A stretch of 64,000 nucleotides of DNA from an uncultured Muribaculaceae bacterium (GTDB lineage: Bacteria > Bacteroidota > Bacteroidia > Bacteroidales > Muribaculaceae). The DNA is taken from NCBI GenBank assembly GCA_947525975.1, contig CANNVE010000014.1, forward strand, positions 21,032 through 85,031. The letters run 5' to 3'. The notes below the pieces were generated by a model, which had not been told where the DNA came from, did not search any database, and saw nothing but the letters and a program-made list of their open reading frames with translations. Shown one piece after another: positions 8,822 through 17,938 of this stretch (the first letter of the stretch is position 1; each line of letters begins with the position of its first letter). The position numbers and the translations under genes are program-made.

Positions 8822-10051
8822 ATGGCTGACTCTAATTTCATAGACTACGTAAAAATCCTCTGCCGCTCGGGCAAAGGCGGTGCCGGCTCGGCTCATTTCT
8901 ATCGCGCCAAATACATACCCAAAGGCGGCCCTGACGGCGGCGACGGCGGCAAGGGCGGCAGCATCATACTCAAGGGCAACAAAAATATGTGGACGCTGCT
9001 TCCGCTTAAATACCGCAGGCATATTTTCGCCGGAAACGGACAGGCTGGCTCCGGCGGACGGAGCTTCGGCAAGGACGGCGACGATGTGATCGTAGAGGTG
9101 CCCTGCGGCACCGTCGTATTCGATGCCGAAACCGGCGAATACCTTTGCGAAGTCACCGACGACGGCCAGGAAGTGGGCCTGCTCAAAGGCGGACGCGGAG
9201 GCCTCGGCAACTGGCACTTCAAAAGCGCCACCAACCGCACTCCACGCTATGCCCAGCCCGGCGAGCCGGCCATTGAAAAAAGCGTGATCCTCGAGCTTAA
9301 GCTTCTGGCCGACGTGGGCCTCGTAGGCTTCCCGAATGCCGGAAAGTCAACCCTGCTTTCGTCTCTGTCTTCGGCCCGCCCGAAGATCGCCGACTATCCG
9401 TTCACCACTATGGAGCCGCAGCTCGGCATCGTGAGCTACCGCGACAACCGCTCGTTTGTGATGGCCGACATCCCCGGCATCATCGAGGGCGCGAGCGAGG
9501 GCAAAGGCCTCGGACTGAGATTCCTGCGCCACATAGAGCGCAACGCAGTGCTGCTCTTCATGGTGCCTGCCGACGCCGAAGACATACGCAAGGAATATGA
9601 AGTGCTCCTCGGCGAGCTCGAGAAATTCAATCCGCAGCTCATGGACAAGCATCGACTGCTGGCCGTGTCGAAATGCGATATGCTCGACGAGGAACTGATG
9701 GACGAAATACGCGCCACACTCCCCGACGACATCCCGTCGGTATTCATTTCATCTGTCACCGGATACGGGCTCACCGAGCTCAAAGACATGCTGTGGCGGG
9801 CCATTACAGACGAAAATAACCGCCTCGCCACCCCCGACATCATACACCGCCCGCTCGACGGCAACCACCGCGTGCGCGAAGAAGACAACTTCATCTTCGA
9901 ATACGAACCCACGGAGGAAGAAGCCGAAGACCTGCAGCAGATCAGCCCGGAGGCATGGGGCAATGACGCATACGAATGGGATGAGGACGCCGACGAGGAT
10001 TTCGACGAAAATCTCTATGAGGCTGACGACGACAGCAACAAGAACCGATAA
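8822..10051 (+). CDS. obg: GTPase Obg/CgtA
   Basis: A 409-aa ribosome-associated GTPase acting in large-subunit maturation and stress signalling. The start at 8822 ([12 protein letters not shown]) gives the conserved Obg N-terminus; the longer frame from 8783 does not. The glycine-rich Obg fold covers about residues 1-157 ([20 protein letters not shown]). The G domain follows with G1 [10 protein letters not shown]2 [10 protein letters not shown]3 DIPGIIEGA and G4 SKCD. The C-terminal 80 residues are strongly acidic (ending [10 protein letters not shown]), as in other Bacteroidetes Obg proteins. Nine nucleotides separate it from prmC, and obg-prmC-recX reads as one operon. Confidence 0.97.
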   Translation: MADSNFIDYVKILCRSGKGGAGSAHFYRAKYIPKGGPDGGDGGKGGSIILKGNKNMWTLLPLKYRRHIFAGNGQAGSGGRSFGKDGDDVIVEVPCGTVVFDAETGEYLCEVTDDGQEVGLLKGGRGGLGNWHFKSATNRTPRYAQPGEPAIEKSVILELKLLADVGLVGFPNAGKSTLLSSLSSARPKIADYPFTTMEPQLGIVSYRDNRSFVMADIPGIIEGASEGKGLGLRFLRHIERNAVLLFMVPADAEDIRKEYEVLLGELEKFNPQLMDKHRLLAVSKCDMLDEELMDEIRATLPDDIPSVFISSVTGYGLTELKDMLWRAITDENNRLATPDIIHRPLDGNHRVREEDNFIFEYEPTEEEAEDLQQISPEAWGNDAYEWDEDADEDFDENLYEADDDSNKNR

Positions 10052-10060
10052 AGCCGCCGC

Positions 10061-10909
10061 ATGACCATTCGCGAAATGAAGCGGCATCTCACGCAGATGC
10101 TGACGCCCGCAGTAGGAGACAGCGAGGCCGGGGCCATGGCCCTGGCCATCATTGAAGACATACGCGGATACAAGGCCGTGGACATAGCCATTAACGGCGA
10201 CCGCGATTTGCTTCCCGATACCGAGAAGCGCATGACCAATGCAGCCGAGAAGGTGATAGGAGGCATGCCCTTGCAGTATGCCATCGGCAAAGCCCTGTTC
10301 AGGGGCAGATACTTCAGAGTGGACCGGTCCACTCTCATTCCCCGCCCCGAGACCGCGCAGTTGGTGGATATGATCACTGACAGATGGCGCGGAGAATCAG
10401 ATCTACGTGTCATGGACATTGGCACCGGCTCGGGTTGCATTGCCATCTCTCTCTCCCTCGACCTGCCTTTTGCCCACGTCGATGCCATTGACATCAGCCC
10501 CGGAGCGCTCGCCGTGGCCAAAAAGAACGCAGAGACGCTTAATGCCACCCGCATTTCATTCAGTGAAGCCGATGCTCTGTCCCTGCCCCCGCAGGACGAT
10601 ACCTTCGACATCATAGTGAGCAATCCGCCCTATGTGCTTGATAGCGAAAAAGCCTCTATCGACGCCCGGGTAGCCGACTATGAGCCGGCCACGGCTCTCT
10701 TCGTGCCCGACAGTGATGCCTTGAGGTTCTACAGGCCAATAGCCGAGTTCGCATCGCGCTCGCTCCGCCCCGGCGGCATGCTTTATTTTGAAATCAACCC
10801 TCTATGCGCCGACAGCATCCTATCACTGCTGCGAGGATGCGGATTCAAAGACGCAAGCGTGGAGCGTGACTACAAGGGCGCACTCAGATTCGCCATAGCC
10901 GAAAAATGA
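10061..10909 (+). CDS. prmC: Release factor N5-glutamine methyltransferase PrmC (HemK)
   Basis: A 282-aa SAM-dependent methyltransferase that modifies the GGQ glutamine of class I release factors. The N-terminal helical substrate-binding domain contains MPLQYAIGKALFRG and then LIPRPETAQLV. The SAM site is VMDIGTGSGCIAISL, and the catalytic NPPY motif is at residues 188-191, followed by V. Length and motif order are those of the family. The stop codon overlaps the recX start by 4 nt. Confidence 0.96.
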   Translation: MTIREMKRHLTQMLTPAVGDSEAGAMALAIIEDIRGYKAVDIAINGDRDLLPDTEKRMTNAAEKVIGGMPLQYAIGKALFRGRYFRVDRSTLIPRPETAQLVDMITDRWRGESDLRVMDIGTGSGCIAISLSLDLPFAHVDAIDISPGALAVAKKNAETLNATRISFSEADALSLPPQDDTFDIIVSNPPYVLDSEKASIDARVADYEPATALFVPDSDALRFYRPIAEFASRSLRPGGMLYFEINPLCADSILSLLRGCGFKDASVERDYKGALRFAIAEK

Positions 10910-11391
10910 CAATAAAGCCGAAAACAGTCAGTCCGCAGCAAGCCCTCATGCGCCTTGAAGACCTTTGTGTGAGCGCTGAACACTGCGAGGGCGAGATGCG
11001 CGAAAAGATGCGCAGATGGCGCATAGCGCCGTCTGACGCCGACAAGATCATAGAATCGCTCAAAAAGCGCAGATTCATTGACGACAGGCGATTTGCCGAG
11101 GCCTACGCGCGCGACAAATACCGCTTCGCCCGCTGGGGAAAGCGTAAGATAGCCATGGGGCTTGCCGCCAAGCGCGTGGACTGCGACATCGTGGCCGACG
11201 CGCTCGACGCCATCGACGCGGACGAATACACAGACATAGCCCGAAGCGCGCTCAACGCCAAGATCAACGCCAATCCTGACTCAATCTCTACCTTCGAAGG
11301 TCGCACAAAACTCTTCAGATTCCTTATTGGCAGGGGCTACGAACCGGCGCTCGCATCAGCCCTGATCAAGGATGCGATCCATATACAATAA
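10906..11391 (+). CDS. recX: Regulatory protein RecX
   Basis: A 161-aa helical protein of the RecX family, which modulates RecA filament extension. Recognisable features are the SLKKRRFIDDRRFAEAYARDKYRFARWGKRKI block (residues 50-81), the typical central RecX repeat, and a degenerate second repeat with LFRFLIGRGYEPALASALI near the C-terminus. It starts inside the prmC stop codon (ATGA). recA is not adjacent, which is common in Bacteroidales. Confidence 0.9.
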   Translation: MTIKPKTVSPQQALMRLEDLCVSAEHCEGEMREKMRRWRIAPSDADKIIESLKKRRFIDDRRFAEAYARDKYRFARWGKRKIAMGLAAKRVDCDIVADALDAIDADEYTDIARSALNAKINANPDSISTFEGRTKLFRFLIGRGYEPALASALIKDAIHIQ

Positions 11392-11419
11392 AAATTTATA
11401 GCTAAATACGCGCGAAGTA

Positions 11420-11450
11420 TTGACAGATTGTATTTATTTCTTTATATTTG
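11420..11450 (+). promoter_or_regulatory. Promoter of the DUF3857/transglutaminase operon
   Basis: TTG (11420-11422), a 20-nt spacer and TATATTTG (11443-11450) match the consensus exactly. The start codon is at 11478. Confidence 0.8.
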
Positions 11451-11477
11451 CAATCTATAACCAATACCCCGCCAAAT

Positions 11478-13310
11478 ATGCGACAGATACTGACCTCACT
11501 GTCATTTCTATTGTGCCTTATAGTCAACGCGGCGGCAGACAAAGGCGAAAATGACAATATCGTAATAAACCGGCGCATCACCACCTACACCCTTAAAAGC
11601 TCAGCCTATGCTAAACTTGGATCAGTGAAGGAGCGCGACGAAATCACCTTCGCCGCGCAGCGAGTCGACGGCAATGCCATAGCCATTACATTCTACAACG
11701 ACAATATCACTGTAGACAAGGCATCGGCATCCGGAGCAAAGCCGCAATACCGCAAAGCCACTGACAAGGACATTTTTTTCGACGATTCGAGGGTATGCTT
11801 CATGCAGGTGCCCGTGAAAGCCGGAAAAGAGGCGAAAGCTTCATTTGAACTGACGCACTCAGATCCGGCCCAATTCTGCGAAATCCACTTCCCCAGCGCT
11901 TATTTCACCCGCGAATTAGTGGTGGAAGTGGAGGTGCCCATAGAGTTGGCCTCATATATCAGCATTGAGCCTTTCAATCTGACCGATAACATGAAATTTG
12001 AAAGCGTCCCTACCAAAGACGAGGGCATGCTGTACCGTGTCACTATGACTGATGTCGCGGCGACCAAGCGCGAGCCGCTGGCCCCATCGTATTCGTTCAC
12101 GGCCCCAAGGCTCATGGTAAAAGGCACATTCTACGACCTCAAAGCCCTTTATGAATTCCTCCACGGCTATTGCCCGCAGAACGAAAGGCCCGCCGAGGCC
12201 GTGGCTGCCATGGCCGCCACAGTCTCGGCCTCTGCCCCGACGCAGATCGCGGCCATCGACTCTGTGGCCCGGTGGGTGAGGAGCAACATACGCTATGTGG
12301 CCATTGAGCATGGCGATTACGGACGCTCTCCGGCTCCGGCAGAGGAGGTGCTTGAAAAGAGGTACGGGGATTGCAAGGGATCGGCCAACCTCATAAAGGA
12401 TATGCTCAGGAGCATTGGAGTGGACGCGAGGCTCGCCTGGATAGGCACAGCCGGAGATAAGGCGTATTCATGGTCGGAATATCCGCTCATGTCATGCGGC
12501 AACCACATGATAGCCGCCGCTATGCTGCCCGACACCGTGATCTTCATCGACGGCACCACCGGACTTCAGCCCGACGGCTTTATCTCACCGTCGATTCAAG
12601 GCCGCGAAGCCATGATCGAAGACGGCGCGTCATACATATTGAAACACACGCCCATCCTCCCGTTCAATGCCTCAACCGACTCGGCTGCCATAATCTATGC
12701 CATCGGCGCCCAAGGCCTTGAAGGCAATGCCACACGCACACTGACAGGCACTTTCAGCTCCATGATAGAAAATTCTCACCATGCGGTGAGGTCTACGCGC
12801 AAAAACGAACTCCTCGCCGCCTTCGCCTCTGACCAAGGCTCGGCGGCAGCTGACAGTGTGTCGCTCATCTCCGGCGGCATTGACGGGAAGCCGTCTGTGC
12901 TCACATACCGGATCACTGACCCTGCAAGCGTGAAAAACGCGAGCACAGCCATGTATGTCGGCATGCCGGCATTTCACAGCCTGCCGGTTTTCCCCCTTTC
13001 AAGCAAGGAGCTAAAAGAACGCACACGAGGCGTGCGCCTGCCTTACGGATGGAAAGTGAGCACAGTCTCCACCCTGATGCTGCCAGAGGATGCAGGCGAG
13101 ATATCACTTCCCGACGACACAGAATACGAAGGCCGATGGTTCAAGGCCAGCATTTCCTACAGCATCATCGAAGGCGACGCTGTAAAGTGCGTCGCTTCGG
13201 CCGAAGTGATACGCCCCGACGCCGATCCCGCGGAAACGCCTGATTGGAATGACGAACTGTCGAAATTAACCAAACTATCCTCACGTAAAATAAAAATCTC
13301 TAAAAAATGA
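11478..13310 (+). CDS. Exported DUF3857-type transglutaminase-fold protein
   Basis: A 610-aa periplasmic or surface protein with signal peptide MRQILTSLSFLLCLIVNAAA; start at 11478, not the upstream TTG inside the promoter. An N-terminal beta-rich region (DUF3857-like) precedes a transglutaminase core. The core has a complete Cys-His-Asp set: Cys299 in RYGDCKGSANL, His343 in CGNHM and Asp358 in FIDGTTG. A C-terminal DUF3858-like beta domain follows. Proteins of this class are widespread in Bacteroidetes but have no settled substrate; peptide cross-linking or hydrolysis are the usual suggestions. The gene overlaps the next one by 4 nt (ATGA), and the partner has the same domain plan. Confidence 0.88.
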   Translation: MRQILTSLSFLLCLIVNAAADKGENDNIVINRRITTYTLKSSAYAKLGSVKERDEITFAAQRVDGNAIAITFYNDNITVDKASASGAKPQYRKATDKDIFFDDSRVCFMQVPVKAGKEAKASFELTHSDPAQFCEIHFPSAYFTRELVVEVEVPIELASYISIEPFNLTDNMKFESVPTKDEGMLYRVTMTDVAATKREPLAPSYSFTAPRLMVKGTFYDLKALYEFLHGYCPQNERPAEAVAAMAATVSASAPTQIAAIDSVARWVRSNIRYVAIEHGDYGRSPAPAEEVLEKRYGDCKGSANLIKDMLRSIGVDARLAWIGTAGDKAYSWSEYPLMSCGNHMIAAAMLPDTVIFIDGTTGLQPDGFISPSIQGREAMIEDGASYILKHTPILPFNASTDSAAIIYAIGAQGLEGNATRTLTGTFSSMIENSHHAVRSTRKNELLAAFASDQGSAAADSVSLISGGIDGKPSVLTYRITDPASVKNASTAMYVGMPAFHSLPVFPLSSKELKERTRGVRLPYGWKVSTVSTLMLPEDAGEISLPDDTEYEGRWFKASISYSIIEGDAVKCVASAEVIRPDADPAETPDWNDELSKLTKLSSRKIKISKK

Positions 13311-15448
13311 AAAACTTCCTTTTGCTGCTTTTCGTTCTTGCAGGCATGGCCATGGCGCAAGCCGCATCCGACAAAAAATTCCACAACAAGGCCTCTAAAG
13401 AAGTCTGGTCAACAGATATCGACATCATGAACCCTTCGGCAGAGATACCATCAGAATTGTCTGACGGACAATCAGCCGTCATTATCGGCGCTTACTATGG
13501 CGTAAAGGCCGAGGCCAACGACCAGCAGTCAGTGTCAAGGTCGCTGTCGACAAAGACCACATGCACATCGGTCAACCGCATCATGGTGAAGCTCCTTGAC
13601 CAGGCAGCGGTTGACTACTACAGCGACTTCTCCTACGGCGGACAGACGCGCATGAAGCGGGCTAACGGATATGTCAGCCGCAAGATCGACAACGCATTCG
13701 GCGCGCGCATATTCAAGCCCGACGGCTCCATGCAGGAGGTAGACCTCTCTGAAGCCCTTGTGGAGACAAGCGGAAAGAAAGGCAAAGACGTTGAGTCCTA
13801 CAAGATAGTGATACCCGGCCTGGAGGTGGGCGACGTGCTCGAGTATTTCTACTACACAAAAGAGGTGGCCGAGAGCACATCGCCCCAACGCATGCTCTTC
13901 CCCTTCTGCAAGAGATATCCGGTGATGAACATGAAGATCTCAGGCGAATTTGACCCTGATCTCACCGTCGAATGCCGGTCGGTCAACGGCGCGCATGACC
14001 TTGCCAAAGGCTTCGACGAAAAGAGCAAGAAAAACACCGTGACTCTGCATGCTTCGGGCATCTCGGCCATGCCCGACGAAGAATGGACCCTCCCCTTGAG
14101 GCAAATCCCCTACATCGAGATGCAGGTGCTCAACAACACATCGCCCCTGGGCATCTCTTCAATAAAGCGCCGCGAGGGTGTGCACTTCCTCCCCGCCGGA
14201 GTCTACTACAACGATATACGCACTGTGACGCGCCTGATCGACACCAAGGACTCTAAAGCGATGAGGAAGGCGCAAGGCACCATAAAAGCTTTCCGCAAGC
14301 AGCATCCGCAGGCGTCGCGCAAGGAAATAGCCGACGCCACATGGCTCGCGCTGATGCACTCCATGATATGCGAGAAGGAAAGCCTCAACGACATGGAGCT
14401 TGCCATCTGCATGCATGACATCCTGTCAGACCAGGGATTCGAGCCCGACAGCCTCGGCATCGGATTCACATGCTCGCGAGAGAGCTTTTCGATCAACGAC
14501 ATCCTTTCGTGGGGCGAGCCCGACTATGTGGCGGTGGTCGGAGACGACATCTATTATATGGGAATCTCGGGCGACTATATGCCGGGCGAATTCCCGGCAT
14601 CGTACCACGGCGAGCAGGTGGGCGCATTCATGGGCAAGCGCGAAAACCTCTCGAAAGGGACCATGCTCAGGGAAATGCGGGTGCCGCAGACAAGGGCCAC
14701 CCAGAACGCCCTCAAGCAAGAAATGACCCTCAAAGTGGGCGTCGACGGCGAGCCTTCGCGTCTGGTGCGGCAAGCCGCGGCTATAGGCGGCGCCAAAGGC
14801 TCCATAAGCCTGCCTCAGGACATCAACGCATATCTGACCTCAATAGAAGATTTCCTTGAGATTCCCGAGAAAAACAGGCATAAGAGAATCAACCAGGACG
14901 ATGTGGAGTTCGCCAAGCGCACCACTGAATTCATGCGTGAAGAGGCAGAGACGCAGATAGGCAGCGCTCCGTCGGAGATCACCACAGCGGAAGTGAAGTC
15001 TTGGGGCAATCTGCCATCAGGCAACACCGCCTCATGGGAAATGGAATGCGAATTCAACGACCTGACCGAAGACCTTGGCGACGACATTGAGCTCAAAGTG
15101 GGCAAGCTGCTCGGAAACACCGAAAAGCTGACCAACGAGCAAAAGACCCGCTCACTCGATGTGATGATACCCTCTCCACGGCAGACAATGACATCTGTCA
15201 TCATAGAGATTCCCCAGGGATACAAGGTGGACGAAGCCAGCCTCGAAGCCTTGAAGGTGAACACATCCACCACCGCAGGCCAGGTGATGATGCAGCCGCA
15301 GATCCTCGACAACGGCAACCTCAAAGTGCAATACATGCTGCGATTCAACAAATCGCACATCCCGGTGGAGCAATGGCCCAATTTCGCGGTCCTTATTGAC
15401 GCCGCAGCCGACGTCTCAGCCTCGTCAGTAATCCTCACCAAGCAATAA
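13307..15448 (+). CDS. Exported DUF3857 protein with inactive transglutaminase region
   Basis: A 713-aa protein with signal peptide MKNFLLLLFVLAGMAMAQA. The N-terminal DUF3857 domain is clear (residues 40-250, with LEVGDVLEYFYYTKEV and MLFPFCKRYPVMNMKI). The middle keeps the helix pattern of a transglutaminase domain (ADATWLALMHSM, HDILSDQGFEPDSLGIGF). The three catalytic positions look replaced: the RxGDC box reads SLNDMELAIC, the histidine region reads WGEPDYVAVV, and the aspartate region reads YYMGISGDY. It is therefore predicted to be inactive and may bind or regulate. The C-terminus is a DUF3858-like beta domain. It is translationally coupled to the active paralogue upstream. Confidence 0.85.
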   Translation: MKNFLLLLFVLAGMAMAQAASDKKFHNKASKEVWSTDIDIMNPSAEIPSELSDGQSAVIIGAYYGVKAEANDQQSVSRSLSTKTTCTSVNRIMVKLLDQAAVDYYSDFSYGGQTRMKRANGYVSRKIDNAFGARIFKPDGSMQEVDLSEALVETSGKKGKDVESYKIVIPGLEVGDVLEYFYYTKEVAESTSPQRMLFPFCKRYPVMNMKISGEFDPDLTVECRSVNGAHDLAKGFDEKSKKNTVTLHASGISAMPDEEWTLPLRQIPYIEMQVLNNTSPLGISSIKRREGVHFLPAGVYYNDIRTVTRLIDTKDSKAMRKAQGTIKAFRKQHPQASRKEIADATWLALMHSMICEKESLNDMELAICMHDILSDQGFEPDSLGIGFTCSRESFSINDILSWGEPDYVAVVGDDIYYMGISGDYMPGEFPASYHGEQVGAFMGKRENLSKGTMLREMRVPQTRATQNALKQEMTLKVGVDGEPSRLVRQAAAIGGAKGSISLPQDINAYLTSIEDFLEIPEKNRHKRINQDDVEFAKRTTEFMREEAETQIGSAPSEITTAEVKSWGNLPSGNTASWEMECEFNDLTEDLGDDIELKVGKLLGNTEKLTNEQKTRSLDVMIPSPRQTMTSVIIEIPQGYKVDEASLEALKVNTSTTAGQVMMQPQILDNGNLKVQYMLRFNKSHIPVEQWPNFAVLIDAAADVSASSVILTKQ

Positions 15449-15765
15449 TCCCCACAGTCCCTCCGGAGAGCCAACATCGCGCCCTCCGGAGGACTTCATC
15501 CTATTCGGCATCACAATCTACATTTAGTGTCAATTTTGACTGTAATACTAAAATCCACAATTCACTTTTTTCTGTGTAAAAAAAAAGTATTTTATATTTT
15601 TTTCGTATTATCTTTACATTCATAAAAATAAATTTTTATTAAATTTAGTATCAATAAAACCCGTATTCACTTGACAGTATAATAAGGCCAATAACCTATT
15701 TGATTTACGTACTCATCCGGCTTGATTTAATAAATTATACCCATCACCGACATTATATTTTATAT
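15449..15765 (+). other. AT-rich spacer between the DUF3857 operon and a secreted protein gene
   Basis: The first 40 nt contain an imperfect inverted repeat built on CTCCGGAG (15460-15491), possibly a transcription end for the upstream operon but without a T-run. From about 15520 the sequence becomes very AT-rich with long A and T runs. TATCTTTA at 15609-15616 is a one-base-off -7 element. I see no gene here. Confidence 0.5.
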
Positions 15766-17499
15766 ATGAACAAATTATCTCCGTTTATAAAGTACTTTAC
15801 AGTTATTCTTGTATCCGGTTTATTATCCGCATATAGCAATGAGGTATTTGCCCAAGACTACGTAGACATAGTGCATTCTGACAGTTATACTTCCGGCTCT
15901 AAATATGCTACACTAAACACCTCTATGCTTACTAAAGAGCAGAGAGCCAGCAGTCAATCCTCCTCTATCATCATAACAAATGAAGACGAACTTGATGAAA
16001 ATACATTGATAGCGGTGAAGTACGCAAAATCGGTTTGGGAGTCAGTTATTTCCAACAGTGTCAACCTGTTGATCGAGGTAAAAATTGCTGATATTGAAGA
16101 AGACATCAGGACTACGGTGAAATATATAAAGGACGATGGAATTCTCATTCCAGTATCTTTAGCCGCATATATCCGCCAATCAGCAGATAGGGATTATAAA
16201 CTTCCTGACGGAATCATCTACATAAGTTCAAACACTGCTTGGGATTATGGGTTGAATAACAACAAATCTCCCGAAGGACTTAACTTGGCTTATGGTTTAA
16301 TCAGAGCCATCGCCCGCACTCTTGGATTTGGCTCCAGCATTATGATGGATTCAAACGGAAACTATATGTTCGCAGATAAACAACATCATACTATATTCAA
16401 TACCATAGTGCACAATTCATCCAATATCAAATTAAACACTTTAAGCATTAATGGAGGGAAACCCAGTGCTGAACTAAAAACGTTCATCGAAAATCCCGGC
16501 CAAACTTTTTGGATTAGCGGCAATAATGGAGATTATAAATTATCATCACCACCATACGACTTGAATAACCCGCCATTTGTATTTCTGGAGGATGTCAATT
16601 CCCTGATGAAAAAGGATTTGCTTATTGGTGACTATATTCTTCAAGTTGACAATAAGACCCTGGATATACTCAACACTTTAGGATGGAACACAATAAAAAA
16701 CAATCCTCTGACTATTTCGAGCGACGATGTATCAGACAACGGCCTTGCATCCGCGTATGCTTCACACAATTTCAGAATTAACACAGGAAATCAATCAATC
16801 AGCGCCCCAAAATGGTTCTTACACTTACCCTTGAAGAATGGTGTGATTCAAAAGATTCAATTGCAGGACAACAACCTTTCATGCACAACTCCTATAATCG
16901 AGAATGAAGATCTATTCAAAATAAACCTTGATGGTGACATCGAGGCCAAATTGCACTTTTCATGCACAATCGATGGAAAAGAGGTTGAGGCCAATCCTTT
17001 TAAGATCTTCTTTGAACTAAAACCTCTTATTGAATACGCTACCATTGAGAAAATTGTAGATAATTCGCCGTTAGATTCCTATGACGCATATTATAAAGTT
17101 AAGTATCGTGGGGCTGATAAAATAAAAGTTTCTGTGGAGGAGGAATTCTCTTCAATATTGAAATCCAATTACCTGTACGAACCATACATCGCGTATGGTA
17201 TCGCTGACCATATAGCCTCGCCGTTCTATGCATGGATAGATTTTATCGCGGAAAACAAATATGGACGTTCTGTATATACAATTGAACTTCAGCCATTCGG
17301 CGTCGTACAAAAGCCTTCGGGAAATGTCGAACAGGTGATTGATATCGACGGAATTTTTGAAATTTACGACCTTTGTGGTATTAAATTGGGGCAATTCAAT
17401 AATCTCGTAGACATTAAGTCCCTTCAATATAAAGGCGTGGTCATTGTTAAGCATATAGTCAATGATGAAATCATTGAAACAAAAAAAATATTTTTATGA
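15766..17499 (+). CDS. AT-rich secreted protein of unknown function with sorting-domain-like C-terminus
   Basis: A 577-aa protein starting MNKLSPFIKY, with a signal peptide ending near VFAQ; the upstream in-frame start at 15700 would precede this leader. I do not recognise the family. Residues of about 181-190 read AIARTLGFGS, which resembles a metzincin zinc site (HExxHxLGFGS) with the histidines and glutamate missing. That would fit an inactive protease-like domain, but it is only a pattern. The last 50 residues (FEIYDLCGIKLGQF, then LQYKGVVIVKHI and a final KKIFL) resemble a type IX secretion type A sorting domain. Base composition is far more AT-rich than in the flanking genes, suggesting recent acquisition or relaxed constraint. 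It has no operon partner. Confidence 0.75.
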   Translation: MNKLSPFIKYFTVILVSGLLSAYSNEVFAQDYVDIVHSDSYTSGSKYATLNTSMLTKEQRASSQSSSIIITNEDELDENTLIAVKYAKSVWESVISNSVNLLIEVKIADIEEDIRTTVKYIKDDGILIPVSLAAYIRQSADRDYKLPDGIIYISSNTAWDYGLNNNKSPEGLNLAYGLIRAIARTLGFGSSIMMDSNGNYMFADKQHHTIFNTIVHNSSNIKLNTLSINGGKPSAELKTFIENPGQTFWISGNNGDYKLSSPPYDLNNPPFVFLEDVNSLMKKDLLIGDYILQVDNKTLDILNTLGWNTIKNNPLTISSDDVSDNGLASAYASHNFRINTGNQSISAPKWFLHLPLKNGVIQKIQLQDNNLSCTTPIIENEDLFKINLDGDIEAKLHFSCTIDGKEVEANPFKIFFELKPLIEYATIEKIVDNSPLDSYDAYYKVKYRGADKIKVSVEEEFSSILKSNYLYEPYIAYGIADHIASPFYAWIDFIAENKYGRSVYTIELQPFGVVQKPSGNVEQVIDIDGIFEIYDLCGIKLGQFNNLVDIKSLQYKGVVIVKHIVNDEIIETKKIFL

Positions 17500-17892
17500 G
17501 GGGCATAACCATAAAGAAGGAGGCATTAGGATAAAGCCGAAAGAGCCATAATCGGCTTTCTCCGAATGCCGAGTACTGTTGTGTCCATGCCGGGCATGCC
17601 TGCGCCATACTCCGGCATACCCGGATACTATAAATCGGCCTCCTCCGGATGCCTCCATCCCCGCCACACTTCCAATCTCGCTGATTGACAATTCATCAAT
17701 CATTAAATCACATTTGATATCCTGATGCTACTGTCCTCCTGTCCTAAAAGTCACCACGAATCTTTGATGGAATCGCATAAACCTCTTTTGCAGAGGGGCA
17801 CACTCAGACTTTGATATCGCTAAACCTCGCCATTTTTTTGCCGCTTGATTTTTATTAAGGGAAAATAGGTGCGGAAATTGGATTTTTTTTCG
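17500..17892 (+). other. Spacer of 393 nt with a REP-like palindrome, no gene seen
   Basis: Contains the inverted repeat at 17522-17570, then several CCGG- and GGCATnCC-type short palindromes, then a GC-poor stretch leading to the aspS promoter region. No credible reading frame with a start site was found. Confidence 0.6.
17522..17570 (+). repeat. REP-like imperfect palindrome
   Basis: Left arm 17522-17540 (GGCATTAGGATAAAGCCGA) pairs with right arm 17552-17570, whose complement differs at two positions. The loop is 11 nt. The arm sequence reappears at 57619-57639 in another spacer. Confidence 0.6.
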
Positions 17893-17900
17893 TAACTTTG
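17893..17900 (+). promoter_or_regulatory. -7 promoter element of aspS
   Basis: TAACTTTG fits TAnnTTTG and lies 38 nt before the aspS ATG. A -33 TTG is not found at the normal distance. Confidence 0.45.
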
Positions 17901-17938
17901 CGTGTTAATACGCTTACGCAAAAAATATCATATTTTCT

